Assembly: GCA_016783285.1 (NCBI GenBank)
Contig: JADHWW010000104.1
Span: 1-61,762 of the forward strand
Direction: 5' to 3'
From: Anaerolineae bacterium
GTDB taxonomy: Bacteria; Chloroflexota; Anaerolineae; B4-G1
Length of the DNA: 61,762 nt
In this document: in pieces, positions 1 through 6,784 of the stretch
How the letters are laid out: the number at the start of each line of letters is the position of its first letter
How positions within the stretch are numbered: position 1 is the stretch's first letter
Position numbers and translations under genes: made by a program
The notes under the pieces: model-generated
The model's database searches: none
The model's input: the letters and a program-made list of their open reading frames with translations, nothing else
Told to the model about the DNA's origin: nothing

Positions 1-205
1 GTGGTTAAAGATCAGTAGTCAGCCGACAGATTCCGGATGCCGCAACTTTTGCGGTGGCCTTGCTGCCAACACTGCCAACCCGGGACGCCAACGAGTTGGC
101 GCTTCCATCGGCGGATTCCGGATGCCGCAACTTGTTGCGGTCCGCGTCTTTGCCAGCTCAGGATGCCAACGAGTTAGCGCTTCCACAAAACTGTCCGGTA
201 GTGAA
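1..205. mobile_element. partial MITE-like element, two tandem 85-bp units
   Basis: No convincing gene is seen in positions 1-280. The stretch holds two direct repeats with a period of 85 bp, beginning at 29 and 114 and each starting GATTCCGGATGCCGCAACT. It ends at 192-205 with TGTCCGGTAGTGAA. The same terminal sequence, and an inverted related interior, form the complete element at 22238-22441, so this is a degraded or truncated relative. No matching left terminus is visible at the window edge, so the left end is either lost or outside the window. Confidence 0.6.
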
Positions 206-280
206 TCGGCCAACTGCGCACGCTTGGCGCACAATCGTACCTGTGTTATAATCACCTTGCATCTGTGAAATGGAGTGATG

Positions 281-344
281 GTTCGTAGTGGCGACTTTAG
301 TCGCTCGCTCCTCGCTGTGGACGACTAAAGTCGTCACTACGAAC
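281..344. repeat. palindromic repeat (REP-like hairpin) upstream of the first gene
   Basis: Two 23-base arms, 281-303 and 322-344, are inverted copies of each other with one mismatch (core CGACTTTAGTCG, outer GTTCGTAGTG). The loop is 18 bases. The hairpin ends a few bases before the GGAGGG ribosome-binding site of the gene at 361. It lies upstream, so it is unlikely to terminate that gene's own transcript; a dispersed repeat is the most likely reading. Confidence 0.75.
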
Positions 345-360
345 ACGTGGAGGGAATCTC

Positions 361-1785
361 TTGCGGCGTAGAACTGGGTGTATTGCCTGGCTCATCATCA
401 TCGGCGCTGTGGTGGCACTCTTCCTCGGGTGGCAGTACTTTGCCTACCTCTCGACCAAGCGCACCCTGCCTGCTGGGATGACGATAGCTGGCGTGTCTGT
501 GGAGGGTATGACACGCGAACAGGCGCTCAACACTCTCGAAGTGGTCTTTGCCACGCCCGTGGAACTCGTGTACCAGGAGCAGCATCTGTCGCTGCCTCCC
601 GATAACGTCGAGTTGCGCTACGACACCGAGGAGACAGCGGCCAATCTGGACGCGCACCTGGCCGCGCAGGGTGGGCTGGATGGCTTTATGGCTTACATTT
701 TGCGTCAACCGCCCGACCCGGTGGACGTCCCCGTGGCGATCAGTTACTCGTCCGAGCGGCTCGATGGCTTTCTGTCCCGTATCGCCGGGCAGTACGATCA
801 GCCGCCGCAGGAGACGGTCCCACTTCCGGACAGCCTGACCTTTCGCCCTGGTCAGCCGGGCCGCGAACTTGACGTCGAAGCATCTCGGCCCCTGCTCGCT
901 GCCGCCCTCATCTCGCCCACCGACCGGCAAGTCACATTGGTCGTGCGGACGGAGGAAGTGTCACCGCTGGGAATAGAGGTACTAGGCCAGTTGCTCCAGT
1001 CCCTCCTGGATGATCACGAGGGTTTGATACCAGGCATCTTTGTCAAGGACATGCGAACCGGGCAAGAATTGGGGATCAATGCTGACGTCGCCTACTCCGG
1101 ATTGAACATACTCAAGATCGCCATCCTGGAAGAAGCCTACCGGGCCCTCGACCATAATCCAGACGTCGAAATGACCAGGTTGCTCAGCGAGACGATTATG
1201 CTCAGCGAGAACACCGCCGCCAACTCGTTGCTGCGTGACGTAATTGGTGCTGGCGATGGGCAGATGGGGGTCAGAAACCTCACCGACTCAATGCTCCGCC
1301 TGGGGTTGGTCAACACCTTCATGGCAGTCCCCTACGACGAGGAGGAGAGTGTTCCACCGACTATTGTTACCCCGGCCAATTCCCGTACCGACGTCATTAC
1401 TGAGCCTGACCCCCATAAGCAGACTACACCGCTGGACGCGGGGCTGCTGCTGGAAATGATCTATCAGTGCAGCCACGGCGGCGGTGCGCTGATGATGGTT
1501 TACCCCGACTTCTTCACTGCCGGCGAGTGCGCTCAGATGATCGAGTGGATGAGTATGAACCGCATTGATAGCCTCATTGAGGTCGGGGTTCCAGTGGGAA
1601 CCGATGTGGCGCACGAGCACGGCTGGACCGGTGATACCCAGGCTGACGCGGCGCTGGTATTCGGCCCGGGCGGCGATTTCGTGCTGGTCGTCTTCCTCCA
1701 CCGCCCTGGGTGGCTGGAATGGGAGGAAGGCGCGCCTTTGATTGCCGACATCGCCACAGCGACTTACAATTACTTCAATCCCTGA
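361..1785 (+). CDS. membrane-anchored beta-lactamase-fold protein, probably non-catalytic
   Basis: A 474-residue protein starting at TTG behind GGAGGG. Residues about 8-28 form one membrane anchor. Residues about 35-200 resemble the peptidoglycan-binding region found in VanW-like proteins (GMTIAGVSVEGMTREQA). The C-terminal half resembles class A beta-lactamases (Beta-lactamase2). The SxxK position reads N249-I-L-K252 instead of Ser-x-x-Lys; the SDN-like triad S282-E-N284 is present; the KTG-like element reads EHGWTGD, without the lysine. The fold assignment rests on motif order. Loss of the nucleophile suggests a cell-wall binding or sensing pseudoenzyme rather than antibiotic resistance. 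The gene stands alone. Confidence 0.7.
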   Translation: MRRRTGCIAWLIIIGAVVALFLGWQYFAYLSTKRTLPAGMTIAGVSVEGMTREQALNTLEVVFATPVELVYQEQHLSLPPDNVELRYDTEETAANLDAHLAAQGGLDGFMAYILRQPPDPVDVPVAISYSSERLDGFLSRIAGQYDQPPQETVPLPDSLTFRPGQPGRELDVEASRPLLAAALISPTDRQVTLVVRTEEVSPLGIEVLGQLLQSLLDDHEGLIPGIFVKDMRTGQELGINADVAYSGLNILKIAILEEAYRALDHNPDVEMTRLLSETIMLSENTAANSLLRDVIGAGDGQMGVRNLTDSMLRLGLVNTFMAVPYDEEESVPPTIVTPANSRTDVITEPDPHKQTTPLDAGLLLEMIYQCSHGGGALMMVYPDFFTAGECAQMIEWMSMNRIDSLIEVGVPVGTDVAHEHGWTGDTQADAALVFGPGGDFVLVVFLHRPGWLEWEEGAPLIADIATATYNYFNP

Positions 1786-1787
1786 GA

Positions 1788-1832
1788 TGGGGTGATTTAA
1801 GATTTGTTGATTTTTGAGATTGACGGATTTAC
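1788..1832. repeat. dispersed AT-rich repeat (GATTTAAGATTTGTTGATTT family)
   Basis: An AT-rich 45-base stretch immediately after a stop codon. It is nearly identical to stretches at 40570-40611 and, inverted, 57566-57607; looser relatives lie at 6612-6648, 26588-26612, 49797-49837 and 57448-57487. It stands out against the GC-rich background and encodes nothing recognisable. Confidence 0.75.
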
Positions 1833-1887
1833 TATATCCTCGCCACACTCAGTCACCCAGCTTGCGTTTTTTACTTGAGGCCTGCCA

Positions 1888-1964
1888 GGACGCAGATTCA
1901 CGCAGATTTTCGTATGCGGACAAGACCAGAAAATCAGCGTTCATCTGCGTCAATCTGCGTCCCA
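1888..1964. repeat. imperfect inverted repeat built on ACGCAGATT
   Basis: The left arm GGACGCAGATTCACGCAGAT and a right arm ending CAATCTGCGTCC pair as an imperfect hairpin. The right arm carries about 10 extra bases. The stretch fills most of the 1786-2027 gap before the phosphatase gene; no promoter could be called with confidence there. Confidence 0.55.
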
Positions 1965-2027
1965 TTTCTTGTTCTCAGAACCAACCCGGAGTTTTGTCAG
2001 TCAACCAGGTCGGTGGGAGATGAGATT

Positions 2028-2903
2028 ATGCGATTCCTACGCAACCTTCTAGGGTGGAAGAAACCTTCTACTGCTCCGCTTCCCTCGTCCCCGCGAGGTA
2101 TGGAAATTGTATCCACCCAGCCCAGGCTCAAGGTCGGGTGGGCTACCGATGTGGGCGAGGTGCGTCGTCACAATGAGGATACAGCGATGATTATCACGGC
2201 TGCCCACGAGGGTGACGAGGCGCTGCCCGCGTTTGGGCTTTTCATCCTGGCCGACGGTATGGGAGGGCACCAGGCCGGAGAAGTTGCCAGTTCTCTGGCG
2301 GCGCAGAGTGTGGCTCATCACATCGTGAGCCAGTTTTACCTGCCGACCATCGCCAGCCAGGAGCGCGGTACAAACCAGCCCCCTCTGAACGAGTTGCTCG
2401 TGGACGCGGTACAGGCGGCCAACAGCACTGTGGCAGACCGAGTACCCGGTGGCGGAACGACCCTGACCTGTGCGCTGGTGCTCGGCCCGCGCGCCTACAT
2501 CGCTCACGTGGGCGACAGCCGGGCCTACGTTGCCACAGAGAAAGGGCTGGACCAGATCACCAACGATCACTCGGTGGTGCACCGCCTGGTCGAGTTGGGG
2601 CAACTTGAACCAGATGAAGCCGCAGTCCACCCGCAGAAGAACGTGCTGTATCGCGCCATCGGCCAGAGCAGTGATCTGGAAGTGGACACCCACGTACGAA
2701 CCATTCCCCACGGGGGGCGCCTGCTGCTTTGCAGTGACGGACTGTGGGACGTGGTGAGTGAGGCAGAGATAACCCACATTGTCGCGACGTCATCCTCGCT
2801 TCAGGCAGCGTGCGAGAGTCTGATCGCGGCCGCCAACCGGGCCGGAGGACGTGACAACATCACCGCCATCCTGGTAGAGCCGCCGCAGAGTTTGGACGTG
2901 TGA
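2028..2903 (+). CDS. PP2C-family serine/threonine protein phosphatase
   Basis: The ATG at 2028 is preferred over upstream in-frame starts because GGTGGGAGATGAG precedes it and homology begins after it; this gives 291 residues. The PP2C metal-binding motifs occur in order: GWATDVGEVRRHNED, LADGMGGHQAGE, AHVGDSRAY, LCSDGLWDVV and GGRDNITAILV. It should remove phosphate from Ser/Thr residues using Mn/Mg and oppose Hanks-type kinases; no kinase gene is in the window. A basic N-terminal stretch of about 35 residues precedes the catalytic domain. The following J-domain wreck begins 3 bases after the stop, suggesting a former signalling operon. Confidence 0.92.
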   Translation: MRFLRNLLGWKKPSTAPLPSSPRGMEIVSTQPRLKVGWATDVGEVRRHNEDTAMIITAAHEGDEALPAFGLFILADGMGGHQAGEVASSLAAQSVAHHIVSQFYLPTIASQERGTNQPPLNELLVDAVQAANSTVADRVPGGGTTLTCALVLGPRAYIAHVGDSRAYVATEKGLDQITNDHSVVHRLVELGQLEPDEAAVHPQKNVLYRAIGQSSDLEVDTHVRTIPHGGRLLLCSDGLWDVVSEAEITHIVATSSSLQAACESLIAAANRAGGRDNITAILVEPPQSLDV

Positions 2904-2905
2904 GC

Positions 2906-3276
2906 ATGAAAGTCGAGAAGGATTACTACGCCATATTGGAGTTGCCTCAATCCGCGACGGAGGAGGAGATCAAGCACGCCTATCGTGTACTGGCGCGCCG
3001 TTATCATCCCGACAGCCGGGTAGAGGATGTCGCAAGGGAGCGGCACACCAGATCATTGATGAACTGCACGACGATGATGGGCTGGCAGTAGTCACTTTTC
3101 ACGATTGGGCCGAGGTCATTCTACCCAGCCAGTCGGGTGTCAACCGCATCCACGCCAAGGCCAAAGTCTCCACTATCTGGGCCAGCGGTGGGACCGAGAT
3201 TCTGCAAGGTCTACGGGCCGGACTGGCGGGACTCGAAAAGCACCATATTGGACAGTCGGCCATTGTGAGCGAGTAG
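2906..3276 (+). pseudogene. DnaJ-domain / VWA-domain gene remnant with internal deletion
   Basis: From the ATG at 2906 the reading frame gives a J-domain start (DYYAILELPQSATEEE, then RRYHPDSR with the HPD motif) but runs into unrelated residues and stops at 3091. A different frame, from about 3040 to the TAG at 3274, reads as part of a von Willebrand A domain (HQIIDELHDDDGLAVVTFHD, then WASGGTEILQGLRAGL). The metal-site DxSxS part and the rest of the J-domain are missing. The simplest reading is one or two genes collapsed by an out-of-frame deletion near 3035. A J-domain polypeptide of 60-odd residues could still be made, but function is doubtful. Confidence 0.7.
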
Positions 3277-3328
3277 GAGAGAGCAGGCGATTGCCCGTTC
3301 TTCATCGCTGTCAAGAATCTGAGGGGCT

Positions 3329-3369
3329 TGACAACCTTTTTTTTTGTAGTATCATATGACTGGTCATAT
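3329..3369 (+). promoter_or_regulatory. promoter-like region and palindromic operator for the PadR gene
   Basis: TTGACA at 3329-3334 is followed by a T-rich spacer and weak -10 options (TATCAT at 3350 or TCATAT at 3352). A perfect palindrome, ATATGAC-TG-GTCATAT, lies at 3354-3369. PadR proteins commonly bind palindromes at their own promoter, so autoregulation is a reasonable inference. Confidence 0.55.
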
Positions 3370-3399
3370 ATGCTGCTAGTGTAATATATGGAGGATCGA

Positions 3400-3957
3400 A
3401 TGTCACTGGAACATGCCATTCTGGGCTTTCTGCGCTACAGTCCATTTTCAGGGTACGATCTGAAGAAAGCCTTCGACACCTCAGTGCGCCACTTTTGGCC
3501 GGCTGACCAGGGCCAGATCTACCGCACTCTGGGTCGTCTGGCGGAGCGGGGGTGGGTGAGAATGGAGATCGTCCCGCAGGAGGGCCGGCCCAACCGCAAG
3601 GTCTACCACGTCACCGAGACGGGACAGGAGGAGTTGCATCGCTGGCTGACCATCCCCCTTCCCCTTGAGCAGGCGCGCATCCCCTGGCTGGTTCAGGTCT
3701 TCTTTACCGGGCAACTGGACAACGAGGAGATCCTGGCCCTCTTCGAGCGGAGGGCGGAGCAGTTGCGGGCCAGGTTGGAGCGTTATGACCAGATTCCCCA
3801 GGAGAGCGCCGAGTACGTCGAAGCGGTCGGCTCCCCCCGCGAGGCTTTCTTCTGGATGTTGACGCTGGAATACGGGGTCACGGTGAACCAGGCAGAATTG
3901 GAGTGGGTAGAGGGGGTCATTGAGCGGTTGCGGCGCGGAGAGCAACCTTCCCGCTAA
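3400..3957 (+). CDS. PadR-family transcriptional regulator
   Basis: The ATG at 3400 is chosen over the one at 3388 because GGAGG at 3390-3394 sits at the right distance. The 185-residue product starts with the typical PadR winged helix (LEHAILGFLRYSPFSGYDLK, then GQIYRTLGRLAERGWV and a GRPNRKVYHVTETG wing). A C-terminal helical region (Vir_C-like) follows, about residues 95-180. PadR repressors usually control an adjacent operon in response to small molecules. The next intact genes on the same strand are the flavoprotein/SCP2 genes, which are candidate targets together with the regulator itself. Confidence 0.9.
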   Translation: MSLEHAILGFLRYSPFSGYDLKKAFDTSVRHFWPADQGQIYRTLGRLAERGWVRMEIVPQEGRPNRKVYHVTETGQEELHRWLTIPLPLEQARIPWLVQVFFTGQLDNEEILALFERRAEQLRARLERYDQIPQESAEYVEAVGSPREAFFWMLTLEYGVTVNQAELEWVEGVIERLRRGEQPSR

Positions 3958-3976
3958 AGATTGAAACAATTTCAGA

Positions 3977-4005
3977 TTGACCTTTATCCAGTCTGGCGAT
4001 AAAAT
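3977..4005 (+). promoter_or_regulatory. sigma70-type promoter
   Basis: TTGACC at 3977-3982 and TAAAAT at 4000-4005 are separated by exactly 17 bases. Both differ from consensus at one position. It lies about 45 bases upstream of the ATPase remnant and may now drive the flavoprotein gene through it. Confidence 0.6.
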
Positions 4006-4049
4006 GGTGTCAGTAAAATATCATAATCTACTGACGACTAGAGGAGGCA

Positions 4050-4338
4050 ATGATGAAATTCATCAATCGCGAACGAGAACTGGCCGATCTGACGGACTTG
4101 TGGCAGCGCACCGGATCACAGTTGGACTTTGCGTCCGCTGGGCGTCAAAGTGTTGGCTGAACTGCGAGCCAAATCGTCTGCTGTGCTGCCGGCCCCCGAC
4201 TGGCACGTCCACTACGCTCTCTTCTCCCGCAGTGGCTTTACCGAGGGGTTGGTAGCACAAGCAGACAGTGAAGGTGTGTGGTTAGTTGGATTGAAAGATA
4301 TTGTAAAAAACAAAAACCTGGAGGTAAAAACAAAATGA
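4050..4338 (+). pseudogene. internally deleted DUF234-type (archaeal-like) ATPase
   Basis: The ATG at 4050 follows GAGGAGG and encodes MMKFINRERELADLTDLWQR, the usual N-terminus of this ATPase family. It then loses frame before the P-loop would occur. A second frame, about 4129-4338, gives the family's typical C-terminus (HYALFSRSGFTEGLVAQA, then GVWLVGLKDI). About 300 residues in between are absent. The end overlaps the start of the next gene. A second, separately damaged member of the same family lies at 41440-42219. Confidence 0.7.
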
Positions 4339-5492
4339 AGATTCTGGCTATCAACAGCAGCCCACGCGGCAAAAAGAGCAACACCGATCGCCTCCTGCAA
4401 CCCTTCCTGGAAGGGGCGCGGGAGGCCGGGGCGGAGACGGAGACAGTCTATCTCAAGGGCAAAAAAATCAACTACTGCCTGGGCTGTTTCACCTGCTGGA
4501 CCAAGACGCCCGGCGTCTGCGTTCACAAGGATGATGACATGCCCGCGCTGCTGGAAAAACTGCGCCAGGCGGACATCACAGTCTATGCCACACCACTCTA
4601 CATCTTTACCGTCACGGCGCAGATGAAGGCGTTTATGGACCGACACATCCCCATACTCCAGCCTTTCATCATCGAACGGGACGGGCAGTACATCCATCCC
4701 CCGCGCTACGAGTCACGGCACAGCAAAGTGGTGCTCATCTCTAACTGTGGTTTCCCGGAGCGGCATCACTTTTCCGGGCTGGAGGAGACGTTCCGCTGCT
4801 TTACTTCGGGGACCGATGCGGAACTGGCCGGCGCCATCCTGTGCGCCGGGGGAGAGTTGCTCAAGCAGCAGGCGTTGCAGGAGAGCGTTCAGTGGTACAT
4901 TGATGCCGCCCGCCGCGCCGGGCGAGAGGTGGTCGAGCAGGGCCGTTTCGCGCCGGAGACGCAAGAGACACTGGACCGGCCGCTGGTAAAAGATCCCGCC
5001 ATCTACTCCCGTATGGCGAACGCTTACTGGAACAGCGTCGTCGTTCGCCCGGATGGGGAGGACGTGCCGGGGGAGGGCGAGCCGGGGACACGCCTACCAC
5101 CGCCCACCTCCCGCGACACGATGCGCGACATGATCGCCGGGATGGCGCTGGTCTTTAACCCCGATGAAGCAGGTGACCTGCAGGCTGCGGTCCAGTTCGA
5201 CGTGAGCCCTTCGACGGGGTTCAGGACAGGCGGCGACGAGCCGGGGCAGTACTATTTGCGCATCGCCGAGGGAGAGTGCGCCGCCTTTGAGGGCACACAT
5301 CCCGAACCGACGTTGACCATCCACACCCCGTCGGAAGTGTGGCTGCGCATCAGCCGGGGCGAACTGGACGGGGCGCAGGCGATGATGTCGGGCCAGTACT
5401 CTGTCGAGGGCAACCTGGGGTTGCTGATGCGCTTCGACAAACTCTTTTCGACCGCCCTTCGACAGGCTCAGGACACCGCGCTGGAGGCGTAA
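4335..5492 (+). CDS. NADPH-dependent FMN reductase fused to an SCP2 sterol-carrier domain
   Basis: The start is the ATG at 4335 behind CTGGAGGT; 385 residues. Residues 1 to about 200 form a flavodoxin-like fold (MKILAINSSPRGKKSNTDRL phosphate-binding loop; cysteine cluster GCFTCWTKTPGVC typical of iron-sulfur-flavoprotein-like reductases). Residues about 265-375 form an SCP2-like lipid-binding domain ending WLRISRGELDGAQAMMSGQY. Redox chemistry on a hydrophobic substrate held by the SCP2 domain is an inference. Two short dispersed repeats are translated in frame, at 5211-5228 (SPSTGFRTG) and 5456-5475 (ALRQAQDTAL). The next gene starts 4 bases after the stop and carries a paralogous SCP2 domain. 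Confidence 0.85.
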   Translation: MKILAINSSPRGKKSNTDRLLQPFLEGAREAGAETETVYLKGKKINYCLGCFTCWTKTPGVCVHKDDDMPALLEKLRQADITVYATPLYIFTVTAQMKAFMDRHIPILQPFIIERDGQYIHPPRYESRHSKVVLISNCGFPERHHFSGLEETFRCFTSGTDAELAGAILCAGGELLKQQALQESVQWYIDAARRAGREVVEQGRFAPETQETLDRPLVKDPAIYSRMANAYWNSVVVRPDGEDVPGEGEPGTRLPPPTSRDTMRDMIAGMALVFNPDEAGDLQAAVQFDVSPSTGFRTGGDEPGQYYLRIAEGECAAFEGTHPEPTLTIHTPSEVWLRISRGELDGAQAMMSGQYSVEGNLGLLMRFDKLFSTALRQAQDTALEA

Positions 5493-5496
5493 CGAT

Positions 5497-6594
5497 ATGC
5501 AGATTCCAGCTAATCTCAACCTGCGTCAGACTATCGAAGGTATGCCGCTGGCCTTTGACCCCGAAGCGGGCGGCGATCTCGACGGTACGATCCAATTCGA
5601 CGTCAGCGGCCCCGAACCCGGCGTCTACCACCTGCGTTTCGTAGGCGGCGAGTGTATTTTCCACGAGGGCCCTGCCACTTCCCCTTCCCTCACCATCTCT
5701 ACGCCCTCCGACGTGTGGCTCAAAATCAGCCGGGGCGAACTTGCCGGGCAGGAAGCGATGATGCAAGGCTTGTACAACGCCACGGGCGACATCAGCCTGT
5801 TGCTCAAGATGGACAGTTTGTTCAAGCCGGCCGGAGAGGTCTCCTACGAGGCGCCGGTCGGCCAACGCCCGGCCGGGCCGATCCCGCTATCGGGCATGGC
5901 CTGGATGACCGTCGCCTTTCTGCCGTGGATGATCTACTGGATCACCTTTGACATTCCCGGCGTGAGCCGCTGGATCAGCGTTGGGGCGCCGCTGCTCTTG
6001 GCCGCGCTGATCGTCGGCTATCGGTTGGTCTTTGGTAGGGGCGACCCCTCGTGGTCGCCCCCCACCTGGCTGGACGTGGGCGGGCTGGGCTTTTTCGCGC
6101 TGGCCGGCACCCTAGCCCTGACCAATGATGCTGGGCCTGCCCTGAGCAAGGTCGAAGGGTTCGCCGTCTGGGGATCGGTCGTCAGCAGCGTGGTGATGGC
6201 GGGCCTGTGGCTGGGAACCCTGCTCTTTAGCGATAGCCCGCTCTCGGCTGAGTATTCCAAATGGGATTACGTCAAATCTCTGTGGCGCAACAGCATGTTC
6301 ATCTACCCCAATGCCGTCATCAGCCTGATGTGGGGCTACCAGTTCATCGTCGCCGCGCTGTTCGGCGCGGCCGCCATCCTCCTACCCAATCTGATGGTCG
6401 TCTTTACTGTCACCCGCTACCTGTTGCTGGTACCGGCGTTCATCTTTACCTCTGCGTACCAATCCCGCGCCACCCAACTGCGCGTTGACGATTACGAAAA
6501 GACGATGGGCAAACTACGCTCCTGGGCCGGGGTGGGGCTGCTGACAGTTGCAGGATTGTTGCTGGTCGCCACGATGTTGATGATCAATGTCTGA
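5497..6594 (+). CDS. SCP2-domain protein with C-terminal membrane domain
   Basis: A 365-residue product starting at ATG 5497. Residues about 8-110 repeat the SCP2 domain of the preceding gene (VWLKISRGELAGQEAMMQGL). Residues about 130-365 hold roughly six hydrophobic helices (for example PLSGMAWMTVAFLPWMIYW and VGLLTVAGLLLVATMLMI). It is probably co-transcribed with the upstream flavoprotein, and the two may form a membrane-tethered lipid-handling redox unit; that is inference. Two dispersed repeats are carried in frame: a palindrome at 6036-6063 and a CCTGAGCAAGGTCGAAGG element at about 6142-6162. Confidence 0.75.
   Translation: MQIPANLNLRQTIEGMPLAFDPEAGGDLDGTIQFDVSGPEPGVYHLRFVGGECIFHEGPATSPSLTISTPSDVWLKISRGELAGQEAMMQGLYNATGDISLLLKMDSLFKPAGEVSYEAPVGQRPAGPIPLSGMAWMTVAFLPWMIYWITFDIPGVSRWISVGAPLLLAALIVGYRLVFGRGDPSWSPPTWLDVGGLGFFALAGTLALTNDAGPALSKVEGFAVWGSVVSSVVMAGLWLGTLLFSDSPLSAEYSKWDYVKSLWRNSMFIYPNAVISLMWGYQFIVAALFGAAAILLPNLMVVFTVTRYLLLVPAFIFTSAYQSRATQLRVDDYEKTMGKLRSWAGVGLLTVAGLLLVATMLMINV
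6036..6063. repeat. GTAGGGGC-type palindrome inside a coding region
   Basis: GGGGCGACC at 6038-6046 and GGTCGCCCC at 6053-6061 are perfect inverted arms with a 6-base loop. They are translated in frame in a stretch linking two membrane segments. The same GTAGGGGC/GCCCC architecture recurs at 25074-25173 and 29283-29309. Confidence 0.65.
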
Positions 6595-6687
6595 GTTGAG
6601 GGTTGCCAAACGAATGTCAGATTTGCTGATTTGAGATTTGTTGATTTGCAGAACTGGGTGTAGCACAACCCGTGTCAAAGTGCAAGC

Positions 6688-6720
6688 GAGAGGCCCGGCT
6701 ATCCGCCGGGCCTCTCTTTG
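6688..6720 (+). terminator. rho-independent-like terminator
   Basis: GAGAGGCCCGGC and GCCGGGCCTCTC form a perfect 12-bp stem with a 5-base loop (6688-6716), followed by TTTG. It lies between the plus-strand SCP2 gene and the convergent minus-strand hydroxylase operon and could serve both strands. Confidence 0.75.
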
Positions 6721-6784
6721 TCGTATTGTCACTTTGTTGGCGTTCCAAATCCGGCTAAAGCCTCTAGTCCACTCACCTGTGACA

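Noticed and set aside
361..1785. An antibiotic-resistance beta-lactamase
   Set aside because: The catalytic serine and the KTG-like lysine are absent, and the protein is membrane-anchored with a peptidoglycan-binding region.
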